DNA of 45,129 nucleotides, from the NCBI RefSeq assembly GCF_000466385.1, contig NZ_KE952871.1, positions 1 to 45,129 on the forward strand. The letters are read 5' to 3'. The translations under genes and the position numbers were made by a program. Under the pieces are notes generated by a model. The model saw only the letters and a program-made list of their open reading frames with translations, had not been told where the DNA came from and searched no databases. Positions 36,546-45,095 of the stretch are shown piece by piece (the first letter of the stretch is position 1; each line of letters starts with the position of its first letter). The stretch is from Aneurinibacillus aneurinilyticus ATCC 12856. Its GTDB lineage: Bacteria > Bacillota > Bacilli > Aneurinibacillales > Aneurinibacillaceae.

Positions 36546-36591
36546 CATCCGCTTATGGAGGTGAAAAAAGAGAAAAAGGATGGCTCATTAT

Positions 36592-37356
36592 TCATAGTGA
36601 TAGTTTTAATTGCTGGGAAATGATTTGTGAGACGGAGCGCAAAAGAAGCTCCCTTCGCGTTTGTAGAAAAAAATGATCCCCCTCCATCATTTCAATCATA
36701 AAATCACAGCTTGTATGATGTATCCATGCTTCAATCTCTTCCCGGTTTGCTTCTATATCCTCTGTACCGCAAAATGCTACAATCGGGCAATCAAGCGGCA
36801 TATCCTCCAAATAAACATACGTTTCGTCAACAGTAAAATCCGCACGTAAAATCGGAATGAAAAATTCCATGAGTTCTCTGCTTTGCAAAATTGCCTCAGG
36901 TGTGCCTGAAAAGCGACGCAATTCCTTTGCAAACTCATCATCCGGCAGATGATGAAGAGGTTTTGGTTCCGGTATATGGGGAGCACGGCTTCCTGAAACG
37001 ATTAAGCAGCAAGGCTGAGGCTTCCGTTTTCTTCGAAGACTTCGTGCAAGTTCAAAGGCAATTCGTGCTCCCATGCTGTGTCCAAAAAAAATAAAGGGGC
37101 GCTGCAAATATGGAATGATCGCTTCGGAAATTGCATCCACCAGCTTTCCCATTTCACATAAAGGCGGTTCCGTTATCCGGTTTTCCCTGCCTGGAAGCTG
37201 TATTGGGTATACGCCTACATCATCGGAAAAAGCCTTCATCCATTCCCTGTAAACAAAAGCGCCTCCGCCCGCGTAGGGCAAGCAAAAAAGGCGAATTTTA
37301 TCTTTAGCTTCGGGACAGGTTAGTAGCCATGGCGTAACTATTTTTGGGGTTCCCAT
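36592..37356 (-). CDS. Type II thioesterase (YbtT/GrsT family)
   Basis: A 254-residue alpha/beta-hydrolase editing thioesterase. It has CLPYAGGGAFVYREW near the N-terminus, the nucleophile motif GHSMGA (Ser94), an acid in the FCGTEDIEA region and the histidine in EGDHFFL: a complete Ser-Asp-His triad. Such enzymes clear mis-primed or stalled carrier domains of NRPSs; YbtT does this in yersiniabactin synthesis. I start at 37356 (GGAGG eight bases upstream); the first in-frame ATG at 37386 lacks a site. It has its own promoter (B) and is separated from the downstream salicylate operon by promoter A and the 36-bp repeat, so editing and assembly can be tuned separately. Confidence 0.92.
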   Translation of the reverse strand: MGTPKIVTPWLLTCPEAKDKIRLFCLPYAGGGAFVYREWMKAFSDDVGVYPIQLPGRENRITEPPLCEMGKLVDAISEAIIPYLQRPFIFFGHSMGARIAFELARSLRRKRKPQPCCLIVSGSRAPHIPEPKPLHHLPDDEFAKELRRFSGTPEAILQSRELMEFFIPILRADFTVDETYVYLEDMPLDCPIVAFCGTEDIEANREEIEAWIHHTSCDFMIEMMEGDHFFLQTRRELLLRSVSQIISQQLKLSL

Positions 37357-37534
37357 TATAAATTCCTCCGTTCCTACATAAGTCATGCTATTTCATCGAG
37401 TCTACTTTGGAAAAGCCTATTGAACAACAACTATGTTGCCTTATCGTTTCCGCTGTATTTTGCTCCTCTTTGCTCCTAAACTTCCAGCAGGTGACTTTTC
37501 ACTGTCCTTTTTCGCTTATTCCTTCATAAGAAAT

Positions 37535-37599
37535 ATAATAATGATAATGATAATCATTTACAAATAATGCTATAGGTTGTTTTTTAAAAATTTTGGTAA
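37535..37599 (-). promoter_or_regulatory. Composite promoter B (thioesterase gene)
   Basis: On the minus strand: TTACCAAAATTTTTAAAA (37599-37582), an 18-base gap, -35 TTGTAA (37563-37558), the same 17-base spacer ATGATTATCATTATCAT (37557-37541) with the Fur box, and -10 TATTAT (37540-37535). Only the distal half, TTACCAAAAT, of the palindrome is kept, yet its position is identical to promoters A and C. The leader to the thioesterase start is about 170 bases and shows no ORF of note. Confidence 0.8.
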
Positions 37600-37903
37600 A
37601 TATAAATGTTATTTCTTTGATTATCTCTTCCAAGGTCTGTAATAATGATTTTTTCGAATCTCCTACTTCAAACCACTTAAATTTTTGTTACTACGTTAAG
37701 TAAATTCCATATAGTAGGCAATCGTATTTGTTGAAATACAAGCTGCTGAGCAGGCGAAGAGCCCCCTTCATCCTTGTAGCCCCTCGCCATTCTGTGTTTT
37801 TAGGTTGTTAAATATGCTTTTATGAGAATAAAATGTAAAATTATGGATCACAAGTAAGAAAAACGAAGAAAAATTGAGATAAATAAAGAAATAGCGGTAC
37901 TGT
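37600..37903. other. Intergenic region between divergent iron-regulated promoters
   Basis: About 300 bases of AT-rich sequence separating promoters B and C. There is a weak GC-richer patch at about 37745-37795 (GGCGA and TCGCC can pair). No gene or regulator is encoded here. Confidence 0.5.
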
Positions 37904-37968
37904 TTACCAAAATATAGGCAATTTCATCTTTAGTAAACTTTGACAATGATTATGATTATCATTATCAT
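37904..37968 (+). promoter_or_regulatory. Composite promoter C (ECF/ABC transport operon)
   Basis: On the plus strand: TTACCAAAATATAGGCAA (37904-37921), an 18-base gap, -35 TTGACA (37940-37945), the 17-base spacer ATGATTATGATTATCAT (37946-37962) and -10 TATCAT (37963-37968). Overlapping Fur hexamers run from 37946 to 37968. Layout and spacing are the same as in promoters A and B. The first gene starts at 38033. Confidence 0.85.
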
Positions 37969-38032
37969 TTTTGTATTCATATACGCATCAGCGAATAACG
38001 AGAGGCTATATAGCAAACAAGGAGGTATTATC

Positions 38033-38635
38033 ATGCAAACACAAATAGCAACCATCCAAAACAAATGGAAAATGCGAGATTTTATTACACTTGCCATTTT
38101 CAATGTAGTAATGCTCATTATTATGACGATTTGTCCGATTTTTACAATTGTTTCTTATCTGGTTGTAGGGGGAGCTGCTGCGCTATTCAATGGACCTATT
38201 TATATGGTTATGTCCAATAAAATCGACAAACGCGGGGTTTTGTTTTTTACGTGCATCATTACAGGTTTGTATTTTGTAGCTTTTGGCTATGCCTATTACC
38301 TGCTTACACTGGCTGTAATCGGGATTATTTGCGAGCTTGTCTTATGGGGAGGCGATTCCTATAAGAGTCCTGTCCGCAATGCCATCGGCTACGCTATTTT
38401 TTATGTGGGCTGGTCACTTTGCGGCGTTGTACCGCTTATCTTCTTCCGGGAACAGTATTTGGCTATTTTAAAGAAAGGCTATTCGCCAGAGCAGCTTGAA
38501 ACAATGCTTTATTATTTTGATACCCCAAGCATGATTCTTCTCATGTGCGCCATCTCCGCGGTCGGTGGGTTAGCTGGTTGCTTTATCGGGAACTTACTAA
38601 TGAAAAAACATGTAAAAAAGGCAAAGCTCGTATGA
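38033..38635 (+). CDS. ECF transporter S component, MptD / Trep_Strep family
   Basis: A 200-residue, very hydrophobic protein with about five to six membrane helices (from FITLAIFNVVMLIIMTICP to MILLMCAISAVGGLAGCFIGN). It belongs to the family often annotated MptD or Trep_Strep, taken to be substrate-binding S components of energy-coupling-factor transporters. The start at 38033 has AAGGAGG seven bases upstream. The longer frame from 37940 would run through the promoter and is rejected. Its stop overlaps the next ATG (ATGA). The ligand is not known for this family; in this Fur-controlled operon a metal, metal chelate or siderophore precursor is the natural guess. Confidence 0.85.
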   Translation: MQTQIATIQNKWKMRDFITLAIFNVVMLIIMTICPIFTIVSYLVVGGAAALFNGPIYMVMSNKIDKRGVLFFTCIITGLYFVAFGYAYYLLTLAVIGIICELVLWGGDSYKSPVRNAIGYAIFYVGWSLCGVVPLIFFREQYLAILKKGYSPEQLETMLYYFDTPSMILLMCAISAVGGLAGCFIGNLLMKKHVKKAKLV

Positions 38636-39312
38636 ACAGACTTGGTCCCAAAACACATTTGTTTGTGCTGATTTTGGCAAGCATCCTTTCCACGCTTGTG
38701 AGCAATCAATTACAAGCACATTTGATGGTGCTTGCAAGCGCATTGTATATGCTAGGTAACAAACTGTCCAAAAAGTCGCTTTCTTTTGTGCTGTTGTACA
38801 TAGCTCTAATGGCGATTCTATCCATTTTACCGAATGGCGCAGGAACAGCGACCATCATTCTTTATACGTTTGCCAGAATGATTCCAATGATTATGATTGG
38901 GATGGTGTTGATGCATTCGACTCCTAGCAGCATCATGTGTGCTTTTGAGAGAGTTTACGTGCCAAAACCTGTTCTGATTATGATCTGCATCCTAATCCGT
39001 TTCTTTCCCGTCGTCCTGCTTGAAATGAAAGCCATTCGGGATGGCATCCGGGCCAGGGGCATTTTCCCGCAATGGTACAGCGCCCTGCTGCATCCAGCCA
39101 TGTCCTATGAATGCTTTTTTATGCCGCTGATCGTCCGGTGCCTGAAACTGTCGGCAGAACTATCCTCGTCTGCCGAACTGCGAGGAATTGAGTGCGGCTG
39201 TGCCAGAACCTCCATCCATCCTATAGAATTCAGGGCTGCAGACGGCATGGCGATAGGACTATACGCACTGATCGGAGCAGCCATTTATTGGACGGGAGGC
39301 CTGAACCTATGA
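38632..39312 (+). CDS. ECF transporter T component (EcfT/CbiQ-like)
   Basis: A 226-residue membrane protein that couples the S component to the ATPases. It has hydrophobic segments at LFVLILASILSTLV, LSFVLLYIALMAIL and MIMIGMVLMHS, then a cytoplasmic coupling region with two short Ala-Arg-Gly-like helices: AIRDGIRARGIFP and SSSAELRGIECG. These correspond to the paired A-R-G motifs that dock into the two ATPase grooves in CbiQ/EcfT proteins. It overlaps its neighbours on both sides by four bases (ATGA), so S, T and ATPase are translationally coupled. Confidence 0.87.
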   Translation: MNRLGPKTHLFVLILASILSTLVSNQLQAHLMVLASALYMLGNKLSKKSLSFVLLYIALMAILSILPNGAGTATIILYTFARMIPMIMIGMVLMHSTPSSIMCAFERVYVPKPVLIMICILIRFFPVVLLEMKAIRDGIRARGIFPQWYSALLHPAMSYECFFMPLIVRCLKLSAELSSSAELRGIECGCARTSIHPIEFRAADGMAIGLYALIGAAIYWTGGLNL

Positions 39313-40754
39313 TTGAGTTAAACAATGTTACCTTCCGTTATGGTCATGAAGACGGAGATATCGAGAATGAAAGCGGTGTGGAAAATATCAGTTTATCTGT
39401 GAAAGCCGGGCAATGCGTCGTACTATGCGGTCGTTCAGGCTGCGGCAAAAGCACGATCATGCGCCTTGTCAACGGACTTGCACCCAGCTTTTATGTCGGA
39501 AACCTCACCGGTCAGGTAAACATAGGCGGAAGAAGTCCCTCCAGCCTTTGTCCGGAGGAGCGTACGAGGCTGATGGGAGTCGTGTTTCAGGACCCGCGCA
39601 GCCAATTTTTTATGGATAACGTCCGGGACGAGCTTGCGTTTTCAGCCGAAAACCTCGGTATTTCGCCGGATAAGATTATGAACCGGATTGAAAAGCAGTC
39701 GAAAGAGCTTGGCATTTCGCATTTGCTCAACCGCTCGTTGCATATGCTGTCCAGTGGGCAGAAGCAGCGGGTGGCCATTGCCGCCGTATCCGTTCTTTCA
39801 CCACCGCTACTCATACTAGATGAGCCTACTGCCAATCTGGATCATCGTTCCACACAAAGCCTAATTGATATCCTCGGCAGGTTCAAGCAAAACGGTACTA
39901 CCCTCTTTATCAGCGAACATCGGCTGCGCCCTCTATTACCTATTGCCGATCTCTTTGTATGTATGGAAAAGGGTAAAATCGTCCGCACCTGGACAAAAGA
40001 GGAATTTTCCCGGCTTGCCTATGAAGACGTTCGTCCGTATGGTCTGCGCCATCCGGATATGGTAAAAAGCCAATCAATGAGCAAATCAGCAGAAATACCT
40101 TCCATAAAACCTGTGCTGGAAGGTCAAGGGCTTACTTATCATTACAAAAGGAACGGCGACGGGATTAAAAATTTGGACATCACATTTCCTAAGGGAAGCG
40201 TTACTGCATTGACGGGAGAAAACGGAACAGGCAAGACCACGCTGTGCAAAATTCTTTGTGGTCTTCTCCGCCAGCACAAGGGAACAATCTTTAACCAGGG
40301 AATTCGCATGTCTGCAAGCCAGAGACGCGCCTCCAGCTATCTAGTCATGCAGGATGCAGATTACCAGCTCTACGCCGACAGTGTGGGGAATGAAATTGTT
40401 TTGGGCAGGCGTCTGCATGATGCACTTCGCTTACGAGCCTATGAAGCGATGGCTGCGTTCGATCTGGAAAAGTTGCGGGAACGACACCCGGCGTCCCTAT
40501 CCGGCGGTGAAAAGCAGCGGGTTACCATGGCTGCGGCTTACTGCTCAGACGCGGAATTGATTATACTCGATGAGCCAACCAGCGGACTTGACGGCGACGG
40601 CGTCCTTAACGTTGCTGCATGGGTGAAAAAGCTTGCACAGGCGGGAAAAACCGTTGTCATGATTACGCATGATGATATCCTTTCCAAACTTGCATGTGAT
40701 CAAGTTATCGAGCTGAAAAATCAGCAGAAGGGAGTGAGCACCGTTGAAACATAA
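39309..40754 (+). CDS. ECF transporter double ATP-binding protein
   Basis: A 481-residue protein with two ABC ATPase domains in tandem, replacing the usual EcfA1/EcfA2 pair. Domain 1 has Walker A GRSGCGKST (residue 41 on), signature LSSGQKQR and Walker B LLILDEPT. Domain 2 has GENGTGKTT (residue 303 on), LSGGEKQR and ELIILDEPT. The start is the ATG overlapping the T-component stop; an in-frame start at 39192 lies inside that gene and is rejected. It completes a self-contained ECF importer. It overlaps the next gene by 11 bases. Confidence 0.92.
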   Translation: MIELNNVTFRYGHEDGDIENESGVENISLSVKAGQCVVLCGRSGCGKSTIMRLVNGLAPSFYVGNLTGQVNIGGRSPSSLCPEERTRLMGVVFQDPRSQFFMDNVRDELAFSAENLGISPDKIMNRIEKQSKELGISHLLNRSLHMLSSGQKQRVAIAAVSVLSPPLLILDEPTANLDHRSTQSLIDILGRFKQNGTTLFISEHRLRPLLPIADLFVCMEKGKIVRTWTKEEFSRLAYEDVRPYGLRHPDMVKSQSMSKSAEIPSIKPVLEGQGLTYHYKRNGDGIKNLDITFPKGSVTALTGENGTGKTTLCKILCGLLRQHKGTIFNQGIRMSASQRRASSYLVMQDADYQLYADSVGNEIVLGRRLHDALRLRAYEAMAAFDLEKLRERHPASLSGGEKQRVTMAAAYCSDAELIILDEPTSGLDGDGVLNVAAWVKKLAQAGKTVVMITHDDILSKLACDQVIELKNQQKGVSTVET

Positions 40755-42555
40755 AAGAAAAAAAGGAATCCCAAGGCTGTTGGAGCTTGCAGGTGAAAAG
40801 AAGTCGCTTATGGTGTGGTCGGGGATTTTGTCTACCGTAAGCGTATTTTTAATGCTGGTTCCATATATCTCCGTATACTATGTAATGGTCGAGCTTTTGA
40901 CTCATGCTTCGGATATTTCAGCCGTGGATGCTGCGTATGTTTTGCGGTGGGCCATTTGGGGTGTTGTGGGAATAGTGTTAGGGTATTTTTTTATGTATGT
41001 CGGGGGGATGTGCTCGCATATTGCCGCATTTCGTATTCTGTATGGTATTAGGGTAAAACTATCGGATCACATAGGAGCACTCCCTCTTGGCTATTTCAAT
41101 AAAAATGCCACGGGAAAAATAAAAAAAATCGTCGAGCAGGATGTGGAGAAAATTGAGCTTTTTATCGCCCATCAGCTACCCGATCTGATTAACACAGCCG
41201 TCATGATCGTGGCAATCATTATAATCATGTTTTCATTGAATATCTGGTTTGCCCTGGCATGCGTCATTCCTATGCTGATCGGATTTGCCTCCCAATACTC
41301 CATGATGGCCGGCAAAAAAGCAAAAGAGGGGCTAAGGGAGTATTTTAACGCACTCGAAAACATTAATACCTCATCCATCCAGTATGTGCGAGGCATGCCC
41401 TCCATCAAAATCTTCGGGCAAACAGTTCACTCGTTTCGAAAGTTCCATAACGACATGCTTCATTACCGTAATTTCAGTGTCAAGTATACGGACAATTTTC
41501 AAAACGGTTATGTATCCTTTAAGGTCATCATTTTATCGCTGGCAACCTTTTTCCTGCCTGTCGGACTGTTTTTTATCAGCAACGATCCTGATAATGTGGC
41601 CTTTGCTGCAACACTGCTGTTTTTTCTTGTTTTAACACCAGGCATTTCCACACCAATTTTCAAACTTAACAGCTTTGCCTCCACCCTTAATGTCATTGTC
41701 GAAGGGGTCAACCGCATCGACGAAATATTCGAGGAACCGACCATAAAAGAGACTGAATCTCGGCAAATCCCCTCTTCTTATGACATCGGGTTCCATGATG
41801 TTTTCTTTTCTTACGGTGGCGGGAGTGGCGCAGAGGTATTAAAAGGAATCAGCTTTACTGCACCTCAGGGGAAAATCACCGCGCTGGTTGGTCCCTCCGG
41901 CTCTGGAAAATCTACCGTTGCCCAGCTCATCCCCCGGTTTTGGGATGTGCATAACGGAAGCATCGCTATTGGCGGTGTGGATACTCGCGACATGAGAATG
42001 CACGATTTGATGGATACCCTCTCCTTTGTATTTCAGGATACCTTCCTGTTTTCAGACACACTCTACAACAATATTCTGGCAGGCAGGCCGACTGCAACGA
42101 AAGAGGAAGTACACGCAGCGGCAAGAGCAGCCCAATGCCATGAGTTTATTGAGCGTTTGCCCGAGGGCTACGATACGCTCATCGGCGAGGGCGGGGTATA
42201 TCTTTCCGGTGGTGAGGAACAGCGGGTGTCCGTAGCAAGAGCCATATTGAAAAATGCACCCATTCTTATACTGGATGAAGCCACAGCTTATGCTGATCCA
42301 GAAAACGAATATCAAATGCAGCTTGCGTTACGGGAACTTATCAGGGACAAAACGGTGCTCATCATCGCTCATCGTTTGACAACCATCTGTGAGGCGGATC
42401 AGATCGTTGTATTAAAGGATGGGCAAATCGACGATATAGGCACCCATAACGAGCTTCTTTCTCACGGCGGTTTGTATAAAAACATGTGGGACGCCTACAC
42501 ATCTTCTACAGACTGGAAAATCGATATTTTACAGGAGAAGGAGGAATTCGCGTGA
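40744..42555 (+). CDS. ABC half-transporter 1 (YbtP/YbtQ-like), membrane plus ATPase domain
   Basis: A 603-residue type IV ABC half-transporter with six membrane helices followed by an ATPase domain. Walker A is GPSGSGKST (residue 383 on), the signature is LSGGEEQR, and Walker B is ILILDEATAYADPENE. The D-loop region, YADP, differs from the common SxLD. It starts with TTG at 40744, behind AAGGGAG, inside the end of the ECF ATPase gene. It and the next gene almost certainly form a heterodimer. Relatives YbtP/YbtQ and IrtA/IrtB import ferric siderophores despite an exporter fold, so both import and export of the siderophore are possible here. Confidence 0.9.
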   Translation: MKHKRKKGIPRLLELAGEKKSLMVWSGILSTVSVFLMLVPYISVYYVMVELLTHASDISAVDAAYVLRWAIWGVVGIVLGYFFMYVGGMCSHIAAFRILYGIRVKLSDHIGALPLGYFNKNATGKIKKIVEQDVEKIELFIAHQLPDLINTAVMIVAIIIIMFSLNIWFALACVIPMLIGFASQYSMMAGKKAKEGLREYFNALENINTSSIQYVRGMPSIKIFGQTVHSFRKFHNDMLHYRNFSVKYTDNFQNGYVSFKVIILSLATFFLPVGLFFISNDPDNVAFAATLLFFLVLTPGISTPIFKLNSFASTLNVIVEGVNRIDEIFEEPTIKETESRQIPSSYDIGFHDVFFSYGGGSGAEVLKGISFTAPQGKITALVGPSGSGKSTVAQLIPRFWDVHNGSIAIGGVDTRDMRMHDLMDTLSFVFQDTFLFSDTLYNNILAGRPTATKEEVHAAARAAQCHEFIERLPEGYDTLIGEGGVYLSGGEEQRVSVARAILKNAPILILDEATAYADPENEYQMQLALRELIRDKTVLIIAHRLTTICEADQIVVLKDGQIDDIGTHNELLSHGGLYKNMWDAYTSSTDWKIDILQEKEEFA

Positions 42556-44294
42556 TAATGGAGCAACTGCGCAACATCACTGCAGGCGACCCCAAAAAAA
42601 TGTTGAAGCCTATTCTTTGGGCGGTTTTAGCCAATTTGGCCAACATATTTCCGTTCGGATGTATGGCCGCGGCGGTGAGCATGATTTACGCATACTACGC
42701 AAAAGAACAGCCTTCTTTGAATACACAAGGTTTGTGGCTGGCGTGGGGAGGCATGGTATTATTCCTTGTCCTTGTGTTTCTATGCGAACGGATGTCTTAC
42801 CGTGCCACTTACCGGGGTGCGTACGAGTCCTCTGCTGAAGGACGAACACATCTAGCCGAGCATATGCGCAAACTCCCTCTTGGCTTCCTCATGAAAAAGG
42901 ACCCTGGAGAACTGGGCCACATGATGATGAATGATTTTACCCATTTAGAAAATGCCATGACAAACCTTTTACCACAACTCGTAAGTGGTACTATTATACC
43001 CATCCTGGCTTTTATTGGTCTGCTTTTTATGGACTGGCGAATGGCTGTAGCCATGCTTGCAGGATTTCCTATATCCATGCTGTTGCTATGGGGAGTTTCT
43101 GGCTTGGAACACAAACTCGGCAAAAGTCATTCTAAAGCAAAAATCGTTCAGGCAAATTGTTTGCAGGAATACCTCCTTGGCATGAAGGTCATCAAAGCCT
43201 ACAACCTGCGAGGTGAAAATTTCAAAAGATTGGAGCAGGCCTTTTATCGTTATATGAAAGAAAGCATCAAACTGGAAGGCGTACTCGGTCCTTTCTTTTT
43301 AGTCGCAATTGCCCTTACACAAACAGGCTTATCTTTGATGACAATCGTGGGTGTTTATCTCATATTAGGTGGTGAAATCACGGTTCCTTTATTTGCCATG
43401 TTTTTGCTAGTAGGCACTCGTATTTTTGATCCACTATCAGTTGCCATTATGCGCCTGCCTGCGTTTAAATATGACGCCATGGCAGGTGAACGCATTGTAA
43501 GCCTGCTGAATCAGCCTGTCATGACAGGGGAGAAAGAACCGCCGGAGAATCACAATATCCGACTTGAAAATGTGACCTTCAGTTACGACAAAAACATCGT
43601 GCTGCACAATGTTTCCGTGGAAATGAAAGAAGGGACGCTTACCGCAATTGTTGGCCCTTCAGGAAGCGGAAAAAGCACGCTGCTGCGCCTGATTGCACGA
43701 TTTTACGACCCACAGGAAGGGAAAGTGCTGTTTGGCGGCAGGGATGAGCGTGAAATGGATCCGGAAAAACTAATGAAAAAAATTTCCATGGTGTTTCAGG
43801 ATGTTTACTTATTCCAAGACACCATACGTAATAATATTCGCTATGGACGGGAGGACGCTACCCAAGAGGAAATTGAGGCGGCTGCCAAAAAAGCTTGCTG
43901 TCATGATTTCATCATGAAATTGCCACAGGGTTATGACACCATGGTTGGCGAAGGTGGATCCACCCTTTCTGGCGGGGAACGCCAGCGCATCTCCATTGCC
44001 CGGGCCATGCTCAAAAACGCTCCAGTGATTTTGCTGGACGAAGCCACCTCCTCCCTTGACCCGGAAAATGAGGTTGAAATGCAGAAGGCTATCAGCGACC
44101 TGATTAAGGGGCGCACCGTGATCATGATCGCCCATCGGCTGAAAACCGTTGTAAAGGCAGACAACATCATCGTGCTGGACAAAGGCAAAATCATAGAGCT
44201 GGGTCGGCATGAGGAGCTAATCAAAAGCGGCGGACTTTACGTCAAGCTTTGGAATTTGCAGACTAAAACAAACGGTTGGAAGCTCTCTGTATAA
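42552..44294 (+). CDS. ABC half-transporter 2 (YbtP/YbtQ-like), membrane plus ATPase domain
   Basis: A 580-residue partner of the preceding half-transporter, with six membrane helices and an ATPase domain. Walker A is GPSGSGKST (residue 368 on), the signature is LSGGERQR, Walker B is VILLDEATSSLDPENE and the switch is IAHRL. Unlike its partner it keeps the usual SSLDP D-loop, so the two ATP sites may be unequal. I start at GTG 42552: GGAGG lies seven bases upstream and the GTGA overlaps the upstream stop. The ATG at 42558 has poor spacing. It is the last gene of the Fur-controlled transport operon. Confidence 0.9.
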   Translation: MIMEQLRNITAGDPKKMLKPILWAVLANLANIFPFGCMAAAVSMIYAYYAKEQPSLNTQGLWLAWGGMVLFLVLVFLCERMSYRATYRGAYESSAEGRTHLAEHMRKLPLGFLMKKDPGELGHMMMNDFTHLENAMTNLLPQLVSGTIIPILAFIGLLFMDWRMAVAMLAGFPISMLLLWGVSGLEHKLGKSHSKAKIVQANCLQEYLLGMKVIKAYNLRGENFKRLEQAFYRYMKESIKLEGVLGPFFLVAIALTQTGLSLMTIVGVYLILGGEITVPLFAMFLLVGTRIFDPLSVAIMRLPAFKYDAMAGERIVSLLNQPVMTGEKEPPENHNIRLENVTFSYDKNIVLHNVSVEMKEGTLTAIVGPSGSGKSTLLRLIARFYDPQEGKVLFGGRDEREMDPEKLMKKISMVFQDVYLFQDTIRNNIRYGREDATQEEIEAAAKKACCHDFIMKLPQGYDTMVGEGGSTLSGGERQRISIARAMLKNAPVILLDEATSSLDPENEVEMQKAISDLIKGRTVIMIAHRLKTVVKADNIIVLDKGKIIELGRHEELIKSGGLYVKLWNLQTKTNGWKLSV

Positions 44295-44340
44295 TCAAGG
44301 ATTGACGTACCTCGATATTCCGCACATGATTTATCTCAAA

Positions 44341-44375
44341 AGGGCCATTCATCAACAGAAGTTGATAAAGGCCCT
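44341..44375. terminator. Hairpin between the transport operon and the VOC gene
   Basis: AGGGCC (44341-44346) pairs with GGCCCT (44370-44375) and ATCAAC with GTTGAT inside, with an AGAA loop and a small internal loop. On the minus strand the stem is followed by TTTTG, so it should end the VOC gene transcript. On the plus side no T-run follows, though the stem could still slow the transport transcript. Confidence 0.7.
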
Positions 44376-44419
44376 CTTCCACCAATGCTATCCTTTAATT
44401 GAAAACATTGATAATCAAG

Positions 44420-44851
44420 TTATTCATTATTAGCAACTTGTGTTGAAATTTGCCAGGTTACACCAAACTTGTCTGTTACTTGTCCATATGATGGACTCCA
44501 AAAAGTCTCTTGAAGCGGCATAATAATTTGACCACCTTCTTGCAGTTTTCCAAATACTTCTCTTGATTTTTCTACATCGCTTATAGTGATAGCTACCGTC
44601 ACTTGTGAGCCAATTTGATATGGTTGACCTGGGAATGTATCAGAAAGCATTAAGTCTGTATTACCAACTTTCAAATGTGCATTTAATACACGGTTTTTTG
44701 CTTCAACAGGAATGGGGTAATCTGGATTTTCAGGCATTTCTCCAAAAGTTTGCAGTCCAAGAATTTTTGCATCCAATGCATTTTCATAAAATTTAACAGC
44801 TTCTTGTCCATTACCATCTAAAACTAAATAAGGGTAAATTCCTAAAATCAT
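44420..44851 (-). CDS. VOC family protein (PhnB / YdcE-like glyoxalase fold)
   Basis: A 143-residue vicinal-oxygen-chelate protein of the PhnB-like group. YPYLVLDGNGQEAVKFYENAL, the HLKVGNTDLMLSD strand and SPSYGQVTDKFGVTWQIS are typical. These are small dimeric proteins, some binding metals; many have no known substrate. The ATG at 44851 has AGAGG seven bases upstream; a TTG one codon earlier is less likely. It is convergent with the siderophore transport operon and separated by a hairpin, so it is probably outside the cluster. Confidence 0.82.
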   Translation of the reverse strand: MILGIYPYLVLDGNGQEAVKFYENALDAKILGLQTFGEMPENPDYPIPVEAKNRVLNAHLKVGNTDLMLSDTFPGQPYQIGSQVTVAITISDVEKSREVFGKLQEGGQIIMPLQETFWSPSYGQVTDKFGVTWQISTQVANNE

Positions 44852-44904
44852 CAAGACACCTCTTTTTTAATATTTCGTTTATTAAATACATCCAACTCCA
44901 CACA

Positions 44905-44918
44905 AGAACTCGTGTTCG
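44905..44918. promoter_or_regulatory. Candidate LexA (DinR) box upstream of the VOC gene
   Basis: AGAACTCGTGTTCG fits the Bacillus SOS operator consensus CGAAC-N4-GTTCG in nine of ten specified bases; only the first base differs. It lies about 55 bases upstream of the VOC start. It may be chance. Confidence 0.4.
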
Positions 44919-45095
44919 TATTTATATTACCATCAATCACATATGTATGCAACGATATTAAAATTACACCTGTTGATTGTTCAAAGAGGAAAAGGCCACC
45001 ACAACGGGACACAAAGCCTTTCGTCTCCCTTCCTGAGCGCATGCCCCGGCCAGGCGAAAAAGGATAACAACTGTCTCCCTCTTCGCATCTACTCG

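Noticed and set aside
37940-38032. N-terminal extension of the S component (31 residues, isoleucine-rich)
   Set aside because: It is the translation of the promoter and Fur box. A strong AAGGAGG site fixes the start at 38033.
44851-45042. 63-aa ORF upstream of the VOC gene
   Set aside because: It ends over the ribosome-binding site and start of the VOC gene, shows no family features, and runs from the GC-rich repeat into the promoter region.
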